From: Nitrososphaerota archaeon
GTDB taxonomy: Archaea; Thermoproteota; Nitrososphaeria; Nitrososphaerales; Nitrosopumilaceae
NCBI GenBank assembly: GCA_005877205.1
Contig: VBPL01000035.1
Location: 1-64,000, forward strand
Direction: 5' to 3'
Length of the DNA: 64,000 nt
Part shown: positions 1-8,637 of the stretch, in pieces
Layout of the letters: each line of letters starts with the position of its first letter
How positions within the stretch are numbered: the stretch's first letter is position 1
The notes under the pieces: generated by a model
Database searches by the model: none
Told to the model about the DNA's origin: nothing
Seen by the model: the letters and a program-made list of their open reading frames with translations, nothing else
Position numbers and translations under genes: made by a program

Positions 1-171
1 TTGCAGTTGAACCAGTGCTTGATACAATAGTAGACCAAGTGGTACCGCCATCAGTTGACCTTTCGATCTTGTATCCTGTTATGGCTGAACCGCCGTTATT
101 TGTTGGTGCAGTCCATGATAGATTGATTTGTGATGATGATACTGCAGTTGCAGTTAATCCAGTTGGAGGTT
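1..171. repeat. FN3-encoding direct repeat, copy 1
   Basis: Matches 589-759 at an offset of 588 bp with three mismatches (positions 18, 20 and 41). It encodes the core of an FN3 module of the sedolisin-like exoprotein. The intervening FN3 module (about 190-470) is clearly more divergent. The copy may extend left of the window. Confidence 0.9.
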
Positions 172-588
172 GTGGAGAGCTTGCCGGTACAGATGGCGTC
201 GCACTTGCTTCATTTGATTGAGGTGACTCCCCTATAGAGTTTACAGCTGATACTTTGTAGAAATATTTCTGGCCATTAGTTACTGCAGTATCAGTATAGG
301 TGAGAACATTTCCTGTTGTTACAAGGAATGTCTCAGTACCGGAACTAGTAGACTTGAATATCTTGTAACCGGTTATGGCTGAACCGCCGTTGTCTGCTGG
401 GGCAGACCATGAAAGAGAGACTTGAGCATTGCCTGCAGTCGCAGTTAATCCAGTTGGAGCTGTTGGTACAGCATCAAATGTCTTGGCAGATGCGGTATTA
501 GACGGAGCGCTTGTTCCTGCTGAGTTTATCGCAGAAACACGATAAGTGTAAGTGGTACTGTGTACTAGTCCGGTATCTGAATATGTTG

Positions 589-759
589 TTGCAGTTGAAC
601 CAGTGTTGGATACAATAGTAGACCAAGTGATACCGCCATCAGTTGACCTTTCGATCTTGTATCCTGTTATGGCTGAACCGCCGTTATTTGTTGGTGCAGT
701 CCATGATAGATTGATTTGTGATGATGATACTGCAGTTGCAGTTAATCCAGTTGGAGGTG
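589..759. repeat. FN3-encoding direct repeat, copy 2
   Basis: Second copy of the 171-bp near-identical FN3 repeat (see 1-171). Such DNA-level identity between non-adjacent modules points to recent duplication or gene conversion within the gene. Confidence 0.9.
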
Positions 760-2001
760 ATGGTGTAGTTGAGGAAGAAGACGGTGCAAGATATGGAATC
801 AAATTATTTGATCGAATACTTCCAAGGCCTGTGACAAAGTCATACGCTTGTGCCGCGTTGCATATACTGCCACAAGCTCCGTTGCTTCCAGATGTGATAT
901 CCCTGTAGTAGATATTATTTAGATCGTATGAAGTGCCACCTGCTGCGTTGTACAGATTGGTTTGTGTACCAAATGATATAGATGAGAGTGGACTTGATCT
1001 TGCGCTGTTGGCAATAGCAAGGGCTGCAGACCATTGGGGTGAGCCTGCGCTAGTTCCTCCAACTTGGAACCAGCCAGAACTTCCTTGATAACCAAAGCTA
1101 TCATAGACTGGAAAGCCGGTATTTGGATTAGCGTCATACGAAACGTCTGGTACTCCGCGGTATTTGTATTGATTAAAACCATTTTGGTATATAGGTATAG
1201 AAACATACGAACTTGGTCCTCCTCCACTGCCACTCCATGCTGTCTCGCTTTGGACATTTCCTGCGCTGTCAACATTTAGAGTTGTCCCACCAACACCTAC
1301 AACATATGGTGAAACAGCTGGCCACTCTACTGCATTACCACTATCTCCTGATGACGCAGTAAAGCTTACTCCGGATACCTTGAAGTGTGAATCATAGCTA
1401 CTTTCGCCAGAAAATTCTGATCCTCCCCAGCTCATAGATACTTGATGGACTCCTGGCTGGCTTGTTGCATAATCAATTGCTCCCAAAAGATTGCCAAACG
1501 AATTTGACTTGGCCTCTACAAGAATTATTTTTGCAGCTGGTGCAATTGCATGAGCCCACTCTACATCTAAGGATTCTTCTAGCGCCCACCCTTGGCTACT
1601 TCCAGGTTGACCTTGGGGGGTGGCTTTTGTAAAACAACCGTTGCTTGAGGTGCCTAAATTTTGAAAGATCGGTTGCTATGTTAGGATCATCATAAGCGTC
1701 AACTATAGCTATTGTTTGCCCCAAACCACAAGTCAGTGAGCCATAACACCCAAGCTGGTCAAAACCATAGGCATGAGCGATTTGATATGGTACAAAACCT
1801 GTTGGGCTTGTGGTAGCAGCTTTTTTGACATGGATTGGCGGAAAAGCGGTCCATCCAAGCGGAGGGCCATGCAAACCATCACCTGGACTCTGTGCAAAAC
1901 TAGGACTAGCATAAATTATTGATAAAGTCATTGAAATGACAAGTGCAAATAAAATTCCAAAGGTAATCTTCCCCCTACTCATCCTTTCCACATAGGAGAA
2001 G

Positions 2002-2426
2002 GTGCACTTAAAGTATTATGTAAAATTATCCCATAAGTTCACTCCTTTTTTTATTCATGACAGAACATTTACGTACCTATTTGTTACCTACAAAAAGTCG
2101 AGTGCAATTGAATTCAAAATTAGAGATGATTTAGAAATTAAAACTGGATCATTTTATGCAGAAAGGTTGCTTTTTGGAAACGATATTATACAATCAAAGG
2201 TGTTCTTTGATATTCCGTTTCCGATACCTGTAGGAATTGTGTTTGGATATCTTTCTAAAAAAACAAACGGTCCGCTACTGGTGTTTATGTGATTGTTACG
2301 TCAGACGAAGATTTCACACGAAACACTACTAAGATTTTGAAACGAGATAAAGCGTGGAACAAGTTAAGAGTTTGCAGACCAAACGAAGTGATGAAGACAC
2401 TCAGAAATATGAAGTTCAAAATTTAG
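2002..2426 (+). pseudogene. Frameshifted hypothetical ORF
   Basis: An open stretch from GTG 2002 ends at TGA 2290-2292, but the next frame continues with protein-like composition to TAG 2424-2426 (VYVIVTSDEDFTRNTTK, then a basic tail rich in Lys/Arg/Asn). The two frames join cleanly if one A is added to the A7 run at 2257-2263, giving a protein of about 140 residues. There is no ATG near the beginning and no convincing TATA box before GTG 2002, which lies only 10-20 bp from the divergent protease start. I recognise no family. It could be a decayed gene, a gene with a sequencing indel, or a chance ORF. Confidence 0.35.
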
Positions 2427-2610
2427 GAATGGGCAGACCCAGTAAACCATATTTACTTAACGCAGCAACCTTGAATCAAAAAGGGTACAAAAATTAACTA
2501 AAATCAATAGTATTTTGGCATATCCACGCCTAGTTTCTCTGTTCTAAGATATCAATGAACATCTGAACATCATATCCCTAGGTCAGTGTTAAAGGAAACT
2601 TAAGATTAGG

Positions 2611-2620
2611 TTTAAATATT
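2611..2620 (+). promoter_or_regulatory. TATA-like box of the HTH regulator gene
   Basis: TTTAAATATT centred about 25 nt before ATG 2640, the spacing expected for a leaderless archaeal transcript. Confidence 0.6.
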
Positions 2621-2639
2621 TTACAAAGGCATTTCCCGT

Positions 2640-3056
2640 ATGCTTCTTCCGTCAGAGATAGAGACGAAAACTCTCATTCCAGCTTTGAGAGCCATATTAG
2701 CAAAGAAACTAATCGAGGAATATAAGATACGAGAAGAAGAGGTTTCGAAACTTCTAGGTGTTACTCAAGCGGCCATCAGTAATTACGTCAGAGGTACACG
2801 AGGGGATCCCGTTCTCATTAGCAAACTTCTTTCAGTGAAGGAAGTGTCTGATATCATAAATGATATTTGCAGTAATCTAGCCTCGAACATGGCCTATACA
2901 CCATCAAGTCTATCGAAATTCATTGGTCTCTGCAATTATATCAAATCAAGCCTCCTAATTTGCGACATACATCACAGACTGGAGTCTAATATCGATGAGG
3001 CAATTTGCAAAGAATGCGAGAATATGCTTCTCAAAGGTCCGGGAAGCGCTTTTTAA
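2640..3056 (+). CDS. Archaeal HTH transcriptional regulator with C-terminal Cys motif
   Basis: Small DNA-binding regulator of 138 residues. Residues ~20-60 form an XRE-like helix-turn-helix (EEEVSKLLGVTQAAISNYVRG); the second half is helical and carries cysteines near residues 107 and 124-127 (ICKEC), a possible metal or redox site. This architecture matches the archaeal predicted regulators grouped as COG2522. The target is unknown. The gene starts at ATG 2640 behind a well-placed TATA box. Its 3' end overlaps the convergent Alba gene by 4 bp through a shared TTAA. Confidence 0.8.
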   Translation: MLLPSEIETKTLIPALRAILAKKLIEEYKIREEEVSKLLGVTQAAISNYVRGTRGDPVLISKLLSVKEVSDIINDICSNLASNMAYTPSSLSKFIGLCNYIKSSLLICDIHHRLESNIDEAICKECENMLLKGPGSAF

Positions 3057-3376
3057 TTTGTTTTGGAGATAGTAATCTTAATTATAGAAACTAGTGCGAA
3101 GGCATACTTTCCATCTGCGTTTTCGCTGTCTACTGCGATATCAAGTATTTTCGAGCTTTCCTTGAGCATGTTCTCAGTAATCACATTTGCGACCGCCACT
3201 GCTGTAGGTATTGACTGGCCCATAGCTTTCAGAGTAACGGTCTTGTGTTTTACTAATTCGGTCAGAATATCAAGGGCACACTCCATCACAGGTTGCTGTT
3301 TTATTACTATGAGTCTACCCATCTCCAAGTCAAAATTACTCTTACTTAGATGAACACCCTCTATTTCACTCAACAA
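3053..3376 (-). CDS. albA: Alba chromatin protein
   Basis: Archaeal DNA/RNA-binding chromatin protein of the Alba family. The core runs from RLIVIKQQPVMECALDIL to IIKITISK, with the family's KxxPVM segment, the central ARGxAI-like stretch (LKAMGQSIPTAVAVA) and the final beta strands. The usual Lys-Lys pair before PVM is Lys-Gln-Gln here, so nucleic-acid contacts may differ. The open frame begins with TTG codons at 3376/3373. The same frame is open upstream without ATG and would add an ECIVCGDRV stretch, so the N terminus is uncertain. Alba normally acts as a dimer coating chromosomal DNA. Confidence 0.85.
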   Translation of the reverse strand: MLSEIEGVHLSKSNFDLEMGRLIVIKQQPVMECALDILTELVKHKTVTLKAMGQSIPTAVAVANVITENMLKESSKILDIAVDSENADGKYAFALVSIIKITISKTN

Positions 3377-3431
3377 AACCCTATCACCACAAACGATGCA
3401 TTCTATTAAAATCTTATCGACGAATCATCCA

Positions 3432-3938
3432 TTAGTCGAAAAGATCGATCGGGATATTTTGGAAATCACCATTTGGTAACACTCTTCTTATTGTAATTGG
3501 GATTACACGTTTTTCAAGTTCCGTATATGCAAGATCGAGTGATGTTGCAACTTCTTTTGGCACGGATATGAATGGCGGTGCTCCAAGAGAAAGTTGTAAC
3601 GCTCTGGCTCCAAGTATCCTTGCCTTTTCAAAACGTGTAAGTGTTGGAGGCCCTATCATTATCTTCCCTCTTCCTGTAGTTTCATATTCTACAGGGATGT
3701 GAATTGGATCGATTTCTATTACTTCTCTTGCAGCAATAATTTTCTGAAGTCTTTCTTGTTCTGCAATCTCCTCAGGAGATAGCTCTTTCTTTCCTTTCTT
3801 TGCTACCGGTTTAGCTTCCTCTTCCTGACTAGTAACTTCGGTGGTTTCAACTACCGGTGGCGGTATTAAAACTGGTTCTTCCTCTTCTGGCGCTGTCTCT
3901 TCAGTTTCTACTGCAGCATCTTCAGGTTCATCAGACAT
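3432..3938 (-). CDS. rpoK: DNA-directed RNA polymerase subunit K (Rpb6/omega homologue)
   Basis: Small assembly subunit of archaeal RNA polymerase. The conserved Rpb6 core is the C-terminal ~70 residues (PPTLTRFEKARILGARALQL ... VPITIRRVLPNGDFQNIP). Ahead of it lie about 95 residues of acidic, Glu/Pro-rich then Lys-rich sequence (EETAPEEEEPVLIPPPVVE, KKGKKELSPEE). This makes a 168-residue protein, longer than the roughly 60-100 residues usual for RpoK. ATG 3938 (MSDEPED) was chosen over ATG 3944 because it lies 27 nt from the TATA box at 3960-3971; the frame stays open further upstream across the divergent gene, which is not credible. Confidence 0.92.
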   Translation of the reverse strand: MSDEPEDAAVETEETAPEEEEPVLIPPPVVETTEVTSQEEEAKPVAKKGKKELSPEEIAEQERLQKIIAAREVIEIDPIHIPVEYETTGRGKIMIGPPTLTRFEKARILGARALQLSLGAPPFISVPKEVATSLDLAYTELEKRVIPITIRRVLPNGDFQNIPIDLFD

Positions 3939-3959
3939 TAGCATTTGAGATAAAGAAAC

Positions 3960-3971
3960 GTTATATAATTC
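3960..3971. promoter_or_regulatory. Shared TATA element between rpoK and the divergent cyclophilin-like gene
   Basis: The 52-bp space between the two divergent starts contains one near-symmetric element, TTATATAATT (3961-3970). Its centre is about 25 nt from ATG 3991 on the plus strand and about 27 nt from ATG 3938 on the minus strand, so a single box is correctly placed for leaderless transcription both ways. Confidence 0.6.
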
Positions 3972-3990
3972 ATAATCCCCCTCTTCAAAA

Positions 3991-4377
3991 ATGAGCGTTG
4001 GGTCTGTTTCAAAGATTGATTTGGTTTTATCACTAAAGGGAAAAGCCCTTCTTAATTTGGAATTAAAACGGCATCTTGCTCCAAAGACAGTTGGAATTAT
4101 AACGAGGTCTTTACCACTTGAAGGAAATGCACACATGATGGGCATCAACATAGCATTCATGGATACAAATCTTAATGCAGGTGGCGAAAAACTCAGAACT
4201 CAATTCAAAAAAGGTGACATAGGTTTTCTGGCATCAAACAGCTCGATTTGCTTCTTTTTGGAGGACATCCCATCTGCAAAATCTATGACTCTTATTGGCA
4301 AAGTAGCATCAAACTTGGATGCCTTGAAAGAAGTAAAACCTGGAGATATATTCTCTATAACTCAAGCTGGCACATAG
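3991..4377 (+). CDS. Cyclophilin-like fold protein (COG2164/DUF369-type)
   Basis: Conserved archaeal protein of 128 residues. It contains an LPLEGNAHMMG segment, an FKKGDIGFLASNSSICFFL strand pair and a closing IGKVASNLDALKEVKPGDI motif, the pattern of the TM1367-like cyclophilin-like family. Biochemical activity is not established. The start ATG 3991 is well placed relative to the TATA box at 3961-3970. The 3' end overlaps the convergent eS25 gene by 16 bp. Confidence 0.7.
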   Translation: MSVGSVSKIDLVLSLKGKALLNLELKRHLAPKTVGIITRSLPLEGNAHMMGINIAFMDTNLNAGGEKLRTQFKKGDIGFLASNSSICFFLEDIPSAKSMTLIGKVASNLDALKEVKPGDIFSITQAGT

Positions 4378-4676
4378 ATGTGATGCCCACTATAACCACC
4401 AATTCTCTTTACCGTTCCTTGTTTTAGCAAATTTTGCAAAAATGCATTTGCGGCAGATACTTTCACGTTAGTTTGTCGTGATAATTCCTGGACGGTAAAA
4501 ACCTTAGAGTTTTTTATGAAATTTAGCGCTTGAGCGTTATCGATTATGACAGAAATGTTTGTCTTTTGTTTCTGTTCCTTCTTTTCACCCTTTTTTGTGC
4601 CTCCTTCCTTCTTTTGAGACTCTGCCATCTGAGCTTTTTCTGCTTGTGCAGGCGACTTTTTCTTTGCTCCACCCAT
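4362..4676 (-). CDS. rps25e: Small ribosomal subunit protein eS25
   Basis: Archaeal/eukaryotic-type 30S ribosomal protein. It starts MGGAKKKS, has a Lys/Gln/Glu-rich N-terminal arm (~40 residues) and a winged-helix body (KVFTVQELSRQTNVKVSAAN ... LLKQGTVKRIGGYSGHHIY), diagnostic of eS25. A TATA-like TTTATAAAT lies about 26 nt upstream of ATG 4676. Confidence 0.93.
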   Translation of the reverse strand: MGGAKKKSPAQAEKAQMAESQKKEGGTKKGEKKEQKQKTNISVIIDNAQALNFIKNSKVFTVQELSRQTNVKVSAANAFLQNLLKQGTVKRIGGYSGHHIYVPA

Positions 4677-4757
4677 GCACGACTCTTTTTTTGCCCTATT
4701 TATAAATGAACAAAAAATTTCAGAAATTCTAAATAGAAGATAAAGTTGGGCTGTGAT

Positions 4758-5048
4758 ATGGGGTTGGACGTGATCGAAGAAAAGAATCTCAATGATATGA
4801 TATCGTACACTCTTGATTATCCAACCATGGTCTTATCTGAAGTACAGTCTTTATCCTCTAGTTTGAAACTTGAGGATTTTGCATATGGTCTATATGTTGG
4901 ATTCATATGTGGAGCATTCTTCGATGGCTTCTTACGAAGAAACAAAAGATACCTCGACGCGGAGGAATCCTCCGATTTTCACTCTATAATTTTGAAAAGA
5001 ACGCCTGAAATCAGGCTGAAGATACAAGCCCATCTGCAAAGAAAATAA
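4758..5048 (+). CDS. Conserved hypothetical protein
   Basis: 96-residue protein from ATG 4758 (MGLDVIEEKNLND); an in-frame TTG at 4746 is a weaker start. It has a hydrophobic, glycine-containing middle (FAYGLYVGFICGAFFDGFL) followed by a basic, charged C-terminal helix. The middle could be an amphipathic or short membrane-associated helix. No family recognised. It sits between eS25 and DNA ligase with its own upstream AT-rich region. Confidence 0.65.
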   Translation: MGLDVIEEKNLNDMISYTLDYPTMVLSEVQSLSSSLKLEDFAYGLYVGFICGAFFDGFLRRNKRYLDAEESSDFHSIILKRTPEIRLKIQAHLQRK

Positions 5049-5153
5049 CTCAACCTTGTTTGCCTACAAAAATGTAGCATAAACGAATTTCTTTATATTA
5101 CAAAATTGTACGTCTGCTCAACCTTTTATCCTACAATTTGTAAACATCGGCAG

Positions 5154-6920
5154 ATGAAATTTTCGTTAGTTGCTGATACGCTCAGCTACATGGAAAACAC
5201 TACTAAAAGGTTGGAGCTAACACAGCACTTGGTTGACTTGTTCAAAATTACGCCACATGAAATTATTTCAAAAGTGGTATACCTTCTTCAGGGCAAGCTC
5301 AGACCTGACCATGAAGGTATTGAGATTGGCATTGCGGAAAAAATTGCAATAAGAGCATTATCAAAATCAGCAGGAATCCCCATTGTAAAAATTGAACATG
5401 AATACAAAAAAATGGGAGATTTTGGTCAAGTCGCAGCAAAAGTGCTGGAACAAAAGACACAAACTACATTCATAACTGAAGATATTACCGTTGAGCGAGT
5501 TTATGATACGTTATACAGGATTGCGGAGCTCAAGGGTGCTAGATCTCAAGATATGAAAATGAAATACATTTCCAGTCTGCTAAATGACGCAACCCCAGTA
5601 GAAGCTGGCTTTATTGCAAAAATAATCACGTCAAACCTAAGACTAGGTATAGCGGACTATACCATTCTTGATGCTCTTGCAATTGCCTTTACTGGTTCGA
5701 AAGAAAATAGACCCATGTTAGAGCATGCCTATAATGTTTGCAGTGATTTGGGAAGGGTTGCTAATGGCGTTGCCAAAGATGGTATTTTATCGTTAAAAAA
5801 TTTTCAAGTTTCTATTTTCAGTCCAATCCGTCCCATGCTTGCTGAGAGAATCAAAAGTCCTCAAGAAGCACGAGAAAAGATGGGACCTCAATTCGCAGCA
5901 GAGTACAAACTTGACGGTGAGCGTGTTCAGTTACACATGCAAGGAGAAAGAATCATACTTTATTCTAGAAGTCTAGAGAACATTACAAACTACTATCCAG
6001 ACATAGTTGAAAGGATTGACAAGTCATTACATGCTCATGAACTTATTTTGGAAGCAGAAGCCGTAGCCGTAAACGAAAATACTGGAGAATTTCTTCCCTT
6101 CCAAGAGCTCATGCATAGAAGACGCAAATACAAGATCGCAAAAGCTGTCCAAGATTATCCAATAACTGTTAATTTCTTTGACGTAATGCTTCTTGACGGA
6201 AAAAGCTGCCTTAACATGCCATACAAAGAACGCCGACGCGTTCTTGAAAGTATCATAAAAGAAGATTCATTCGCAAAAATTATGCCGATGAAATTGGTAA
6301 AAACAGATGGCGAAGTAGAAGATGTTCTAGAAAATGCCATAAACGTTGGATGCGAAGGATTGATGCTCAAACAATTGGAATCACCATATCGCGCTGGTGC
6401 AAGGGCAAGTAACTGGTTGAAACTCAAGCGAGAGTATAGAAATGAACTTGGAGACAGTTTGGATCTAGTTGTTATTGGTGCATTTTACGGACGAGGAAGA
6501 AGAACTGGGAGGTATGGTGCGTTGTTGTTGGCTGCATATGACGAACAGACAGATACTTTTCCAAGCATATGCAAGGTTGGCACTGGATTTACAGACGAAA
6601 GTTTAGACCAATTTTATCAAATCCTTTCAGATAAAATCACCATCAAAAAAGATCCTAGAATAGATACTGGTCTTGAGGCAGATGTTTGGTTTGAACCTGA
6701 AGTTGTAATTGAGATCGTTGCATCTGAAATTACGTTAAGTCCAATTCACAAAGCGGCAATGGATAAAATTAGAAAAGGAAGTGGCCTTGCATTACGTTTT
6801 CCAAAGTTTACTGGAAGAATTCGGTTTGAAAAAACGTCTGAGAATGCTACAACGGTAGATGAGGTTGTGACATTATACAACAACCAAAAGAAAATAGTGC
6901 AAGATGAGAGACAAAATTGA
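5154..6920 (+). CDS. lig: ATP-dependent DNA ligase
   Basis: Replicative and repair ligase that seals nicks using ATP. The N-terminal ~220 residues form the archaeal DNA-binding domain. The adenylation motif is AEYKLDGERVQLH, where the Lys of KLDG is the AMP acceptor, followed by YSRSLENIT (motif III region), EGLMLKQ (motif IV) and WLKLKRE (motif V). The OB domain closes the protein. ATG 5154 (MKFSLVADTLSYMENTTKR) gives the family's usual 588-residue length; an in-frame TTG at 5106 would add an unconserved extension. A TATA-like CTTTATATTA sits at 5091-5100, implying a short leader. Confidence 0.95.
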   Translation: MKFSLVADTLSYMENTTKRLELTQHLVDLFKITPHEIISKVVYLLQGKLRPDHEGIEIGIAEKIAIRALSKSAGIPIVKIEHEYKKMGDFGQVAAKVLEQKTQTTFITEDITVERVYDTLYRIAELKGARSQDMKMKYISSLLNDATPVEAGFIAKIITSNLRLGIADYTILDALAIAFTGSKENRPMLEHAYNVCSDLGRVANGVAKDGILSLKNFQVSIFSPIRPMLAERIKSPQEAREKMGPQFAAEYKLDGERVQLHMQGERIILYSRSLENITNYYPDIVERIDKSLHAHELILEAEAVAVNENTGEFLPFQELMHRRRKYKIAKAVQDYPITVNFFDVMLLDGKSCLNMPYKERRRVLESIIKEDSFAKIMPMKLVKTDGEVEDVLENAINVGCEGLMLKQLESPYRAGARASNWLKLKREYRNELGDSLDLVVIGAFYGRGRRTGRYGALLLAAYDEQTDTFPSICKVGTGFTDESLDQFYQILSDKITIKKDPRIDTGLEADVWFEPEVVIEIVASEITLSPIHKAAMDKIRKGSGLALRFPKFTGRIRFEKTSENATTVDEVVTLYNNQKKIVQDERQN

Positions 6921-6997
6921 ATGAAACTATTCTCGTTCATTCTAATATCATATTTACGGAAGGATTATTAGCTGCTGACTTCAAATAAAACGCCTGG

Positions 6998-7651
6998 ATG
7001 TATAGCGGGGAACTTGAAGTTCAGGCAAAGAGAAAGGCACTTGCCGTTTTGCAGGATGAGATAAATCGAATTCTCAATTCTGTAAGAGATCTTTCGACGT
7101 TACCTGCGTTGATTATCAAGGCCGACAAATCTGAGGTAAAACAAGTTATAGAAAGGATAAAAAACACGGAAGACGAGGTAGAAGCATTACGCAGGAAAAT
7201 AACTCGGGAGATTTCTGAGGTTGGTGGCCTCATGATGAACCGGGAAAATCTCTTGAACACGGCATACACGATGGATGAGATAGCTGGATACATTACAGGC
7301 ATTGCCTTCAAGATCTCAAATATCAAAGCAGTCACATTGAAAAAGGAAAAAATCGAAAAAGATCTGTCCGAACTGATTGAACTAGCAGTGGATCAAATTT
7401 ACAAACTAAATGAGATTGTGCGAGCCTTAGGTGGTAACGCAATTGTAGCTATTGATCTGGCTCATGAGGCTCAGAAGATAGAGAGGGCTGTGGACGAGAA
7501 ATACCGTGAACTGACGATAAAAGTCTTGGAGGAAGTTACAACAACAAAAGAACTCATGCTCCTAAAAGATGTTGTAGAGGGAATAGAAGAAATGTCAGAT
7601 AAATGCCTCGAGGTATCTGATTCATTCATTTTGCTTGCTCTTAGCCTATAA
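6998..7651 (+). CDS. DUF47/PhoU-like protein
   Basis: 217-residue all-helical protein with heptad-rich segments throughout (for example VEALRRKITREISEVGGLM and DLAHEAQKIERAVDEKYREL), the pattern of the DUF47 branch of PhoU-related proteins. Relatives often sit beside low-affinity phosphate transporters and are thought to regulate them, but no transporter is adjacent here. It follows DNA ligase by 77 bp on the same strand. Confidence 0.75.
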   Translation: MYSGELEVQAKRKALAVLQDEINRILNSVRDLSTLPALIIKADKSEVKQVIERIKNTEDEVEALRRKITREISEVGGLMMNRENLLNTAYTMDEIAGYITGIAFKISNIKAVTLKKEKIEKDLSELIELAVDQIYKLNEIVRALGGNAIVAIDLAHEAQKIERAVDEKYRELTIKVLEEVTTTKELMLLKDVVEGIEEMSDKCLEVSDSFILLALSL

Positions 7652-7726
7652 AAATTTGAAAGCATCTCTTTTCTTAACCCCTTCTGTAAACACTAAAATC
7701 GATATCGGACCAACAAAAAATCACAA

Positions 7727-8260
7727 ATGAAAGGCGAATTAGTTGAAAATAGAATAATAATATGGGATCTTGACGAGTCTCGCTCGCTCTTTGTCAATGG
7801 GTATTATGGCAAACCAATTGGTATAACTAAACCAAGACCTGACGAGATAAACGTTCCATTGATCTTAGATCTAATCGAGGGATACTATCTTTTAGAAAAT
7901 TCAAAGTTGAAGATATATCGCATGAAGAAGTCGGTAACTCATAGTAAACTACTAGAGATATGTAGAACAGAATACCACAATTTTGACAAGAAATATCTAG
8001 TTTACAAAGATTTCAGAGATAAAGGATTCATTGTAAATCCAGGCATCAAGTTTGGTTGCGATTTTGCTGTTTATCAAAAAGGCCCTGGCATCGATCACGC
8101 TCCGTACTTGGTTCAAGTCTACAATTCCACGGATACAATATCAGCGACTGAAGTTGTTTTAGCCGGTAGATTAGCTACAACTGTAAGAAAACAATTCATA
8201 CTTGCGATTCCCAGAGGAAATAAAATAGACTGTCTGGCTTTAGACTGGTGGAGAGCCTAG
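7727..8260 (+). CDS. endA: tRNA-splicing endonuclease
   Basis: Cuts introns out of precursor tRNAs at bulge-helix-bulge structures. The C-terminal catalytic domain shows the three family residues: Tyr in GCDFAVYQKG, His in GIDHAPYLVQV and Lys in TVRKQFILA. The N-terminal half is the usual mixed alpha/beta domain. At 177 residues it is the single-domain type, which works as a homo- or heterotetramer. The last 21 bp overlap the convergent gene ending at 8240. Confidence 0.92.
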   Translation: MKGELVENRIIIWDLDESRSLFVNGYYGKPIGITKPRPDEINVPLILDLIEGYYLLENSKLKIYRMKKSVTHSKLLEICRTEYHNFDKKYLVYKDFRDKGFIVNPGIKFGCDFAVYQKGPGIDHAPYLVQVYNSTDTISATEVVLAGRLATTVRKQFILAIPRGNKIDCLALDWWRA

Positions 8261-8635
8261 TGCTCTCTTAACATGAGAAGCAATTCTATCATAAACTCCG
8301 AATAATTCTTTACTTACCCTAAACTCATAGCTACTTTTCCATCTACCATGAATTCTAATTCCATTCCTTGTTGGTTCCACCCATATCTTGGCATCATTAT
8401 AGGGAAGTTTTGAAATCATATTTGCCAACTCAGAGTCTGCATTTAACATCAATGTGATATTACCCCCAATCCATTCTACGTTAGCGACTTTCTTTGCGGC
8501 AAAATGACCCTCTGTTTTTAGTTTTGTCTTAGCAAGAAATTCCGAATTAACTCTTTGACTGCCAGTTTTTACAATAAAGTGAGCCTGAAATCTATCCTGA
8601 GCTCCCCATGGTAGCGGATTGGGATCTTTGGACAT
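8240..8635 (-). CDS. Conserved hypothetical protein
   Basis: 131 residues from ATG 8635 (MSKDPNPLPWGAQDRFQAHF). It looks like an alpha/beta protein, with a central segment VANVEWIGGNITLMLNAD and a basic C-terminal third. I recognise no family. The start lies 2 bp after the stop of the upstream gene (8638-8874), so the pair is an operon. The same frame is open further upstream through the neighbouring gene, but the ATG next to the preceding stop is the natural start. Its 3' end overlaps endA. Confidence 0.7.
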   Translation of the reverse strand: MSKDPNPLPWGAQDRFQAHFIVKTGSQRVNSEFLAKTKLKTEGHFAAKKVANVEWIGGNITLMLNADSELANMISKLPYNDAKIWVEPTRNGIRIHGRWKSSYEFRVSKELFGVYDRIASHVKRALGSPPV

Positions 8636-8637
8636 TT

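Larger units (their letters stand above)
1..1982 (-). pseudogene. Secreted S53 (sedolisin) peptidase with FN3 repeats; frameshifted, runs off left edge
   Basis: Secreted serine-carboxyl peptidase of the sedolisin family followed by fibronectin type III modules. The first ~108 codons give a signal peptide (hydrophobic stretch ending near SPSFA) and the start of the catalytic domain (GQTIAIVDAYDDPNI). Between about 1655 and 1678 the frame breaks. From there to position 1 a second frame is fully open and holds the catalytic landmarks ESLDVEWA (Glu, Asp), SSGDSG (oxyanion Asp) and GGTSAGSPQW (Ser). No pro-domain of the usual ~170 residues lies between signal and catalytic domain. Three FN3 modules follow (about 480-765, 190-470 and 1-175). 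ATG 1982 is preferred over in-frame GTG 1991 because a TATA-like CTTTAAG lies ~26 nt upstream. A single-base indel would restore the frame, so it may be a recent mutation or an assembly error. S53 enzymes are typically acid-active, which hints at an acidophilic host, but that is inference. Confidence 0.8.

Noticed and set aside
919-1275. Open frame of 118 codons on the minus strand
   Set aside because: It lies inside the sedolisin gene in another frame; the true frame there carries the GTSAGSP catalytic motif.
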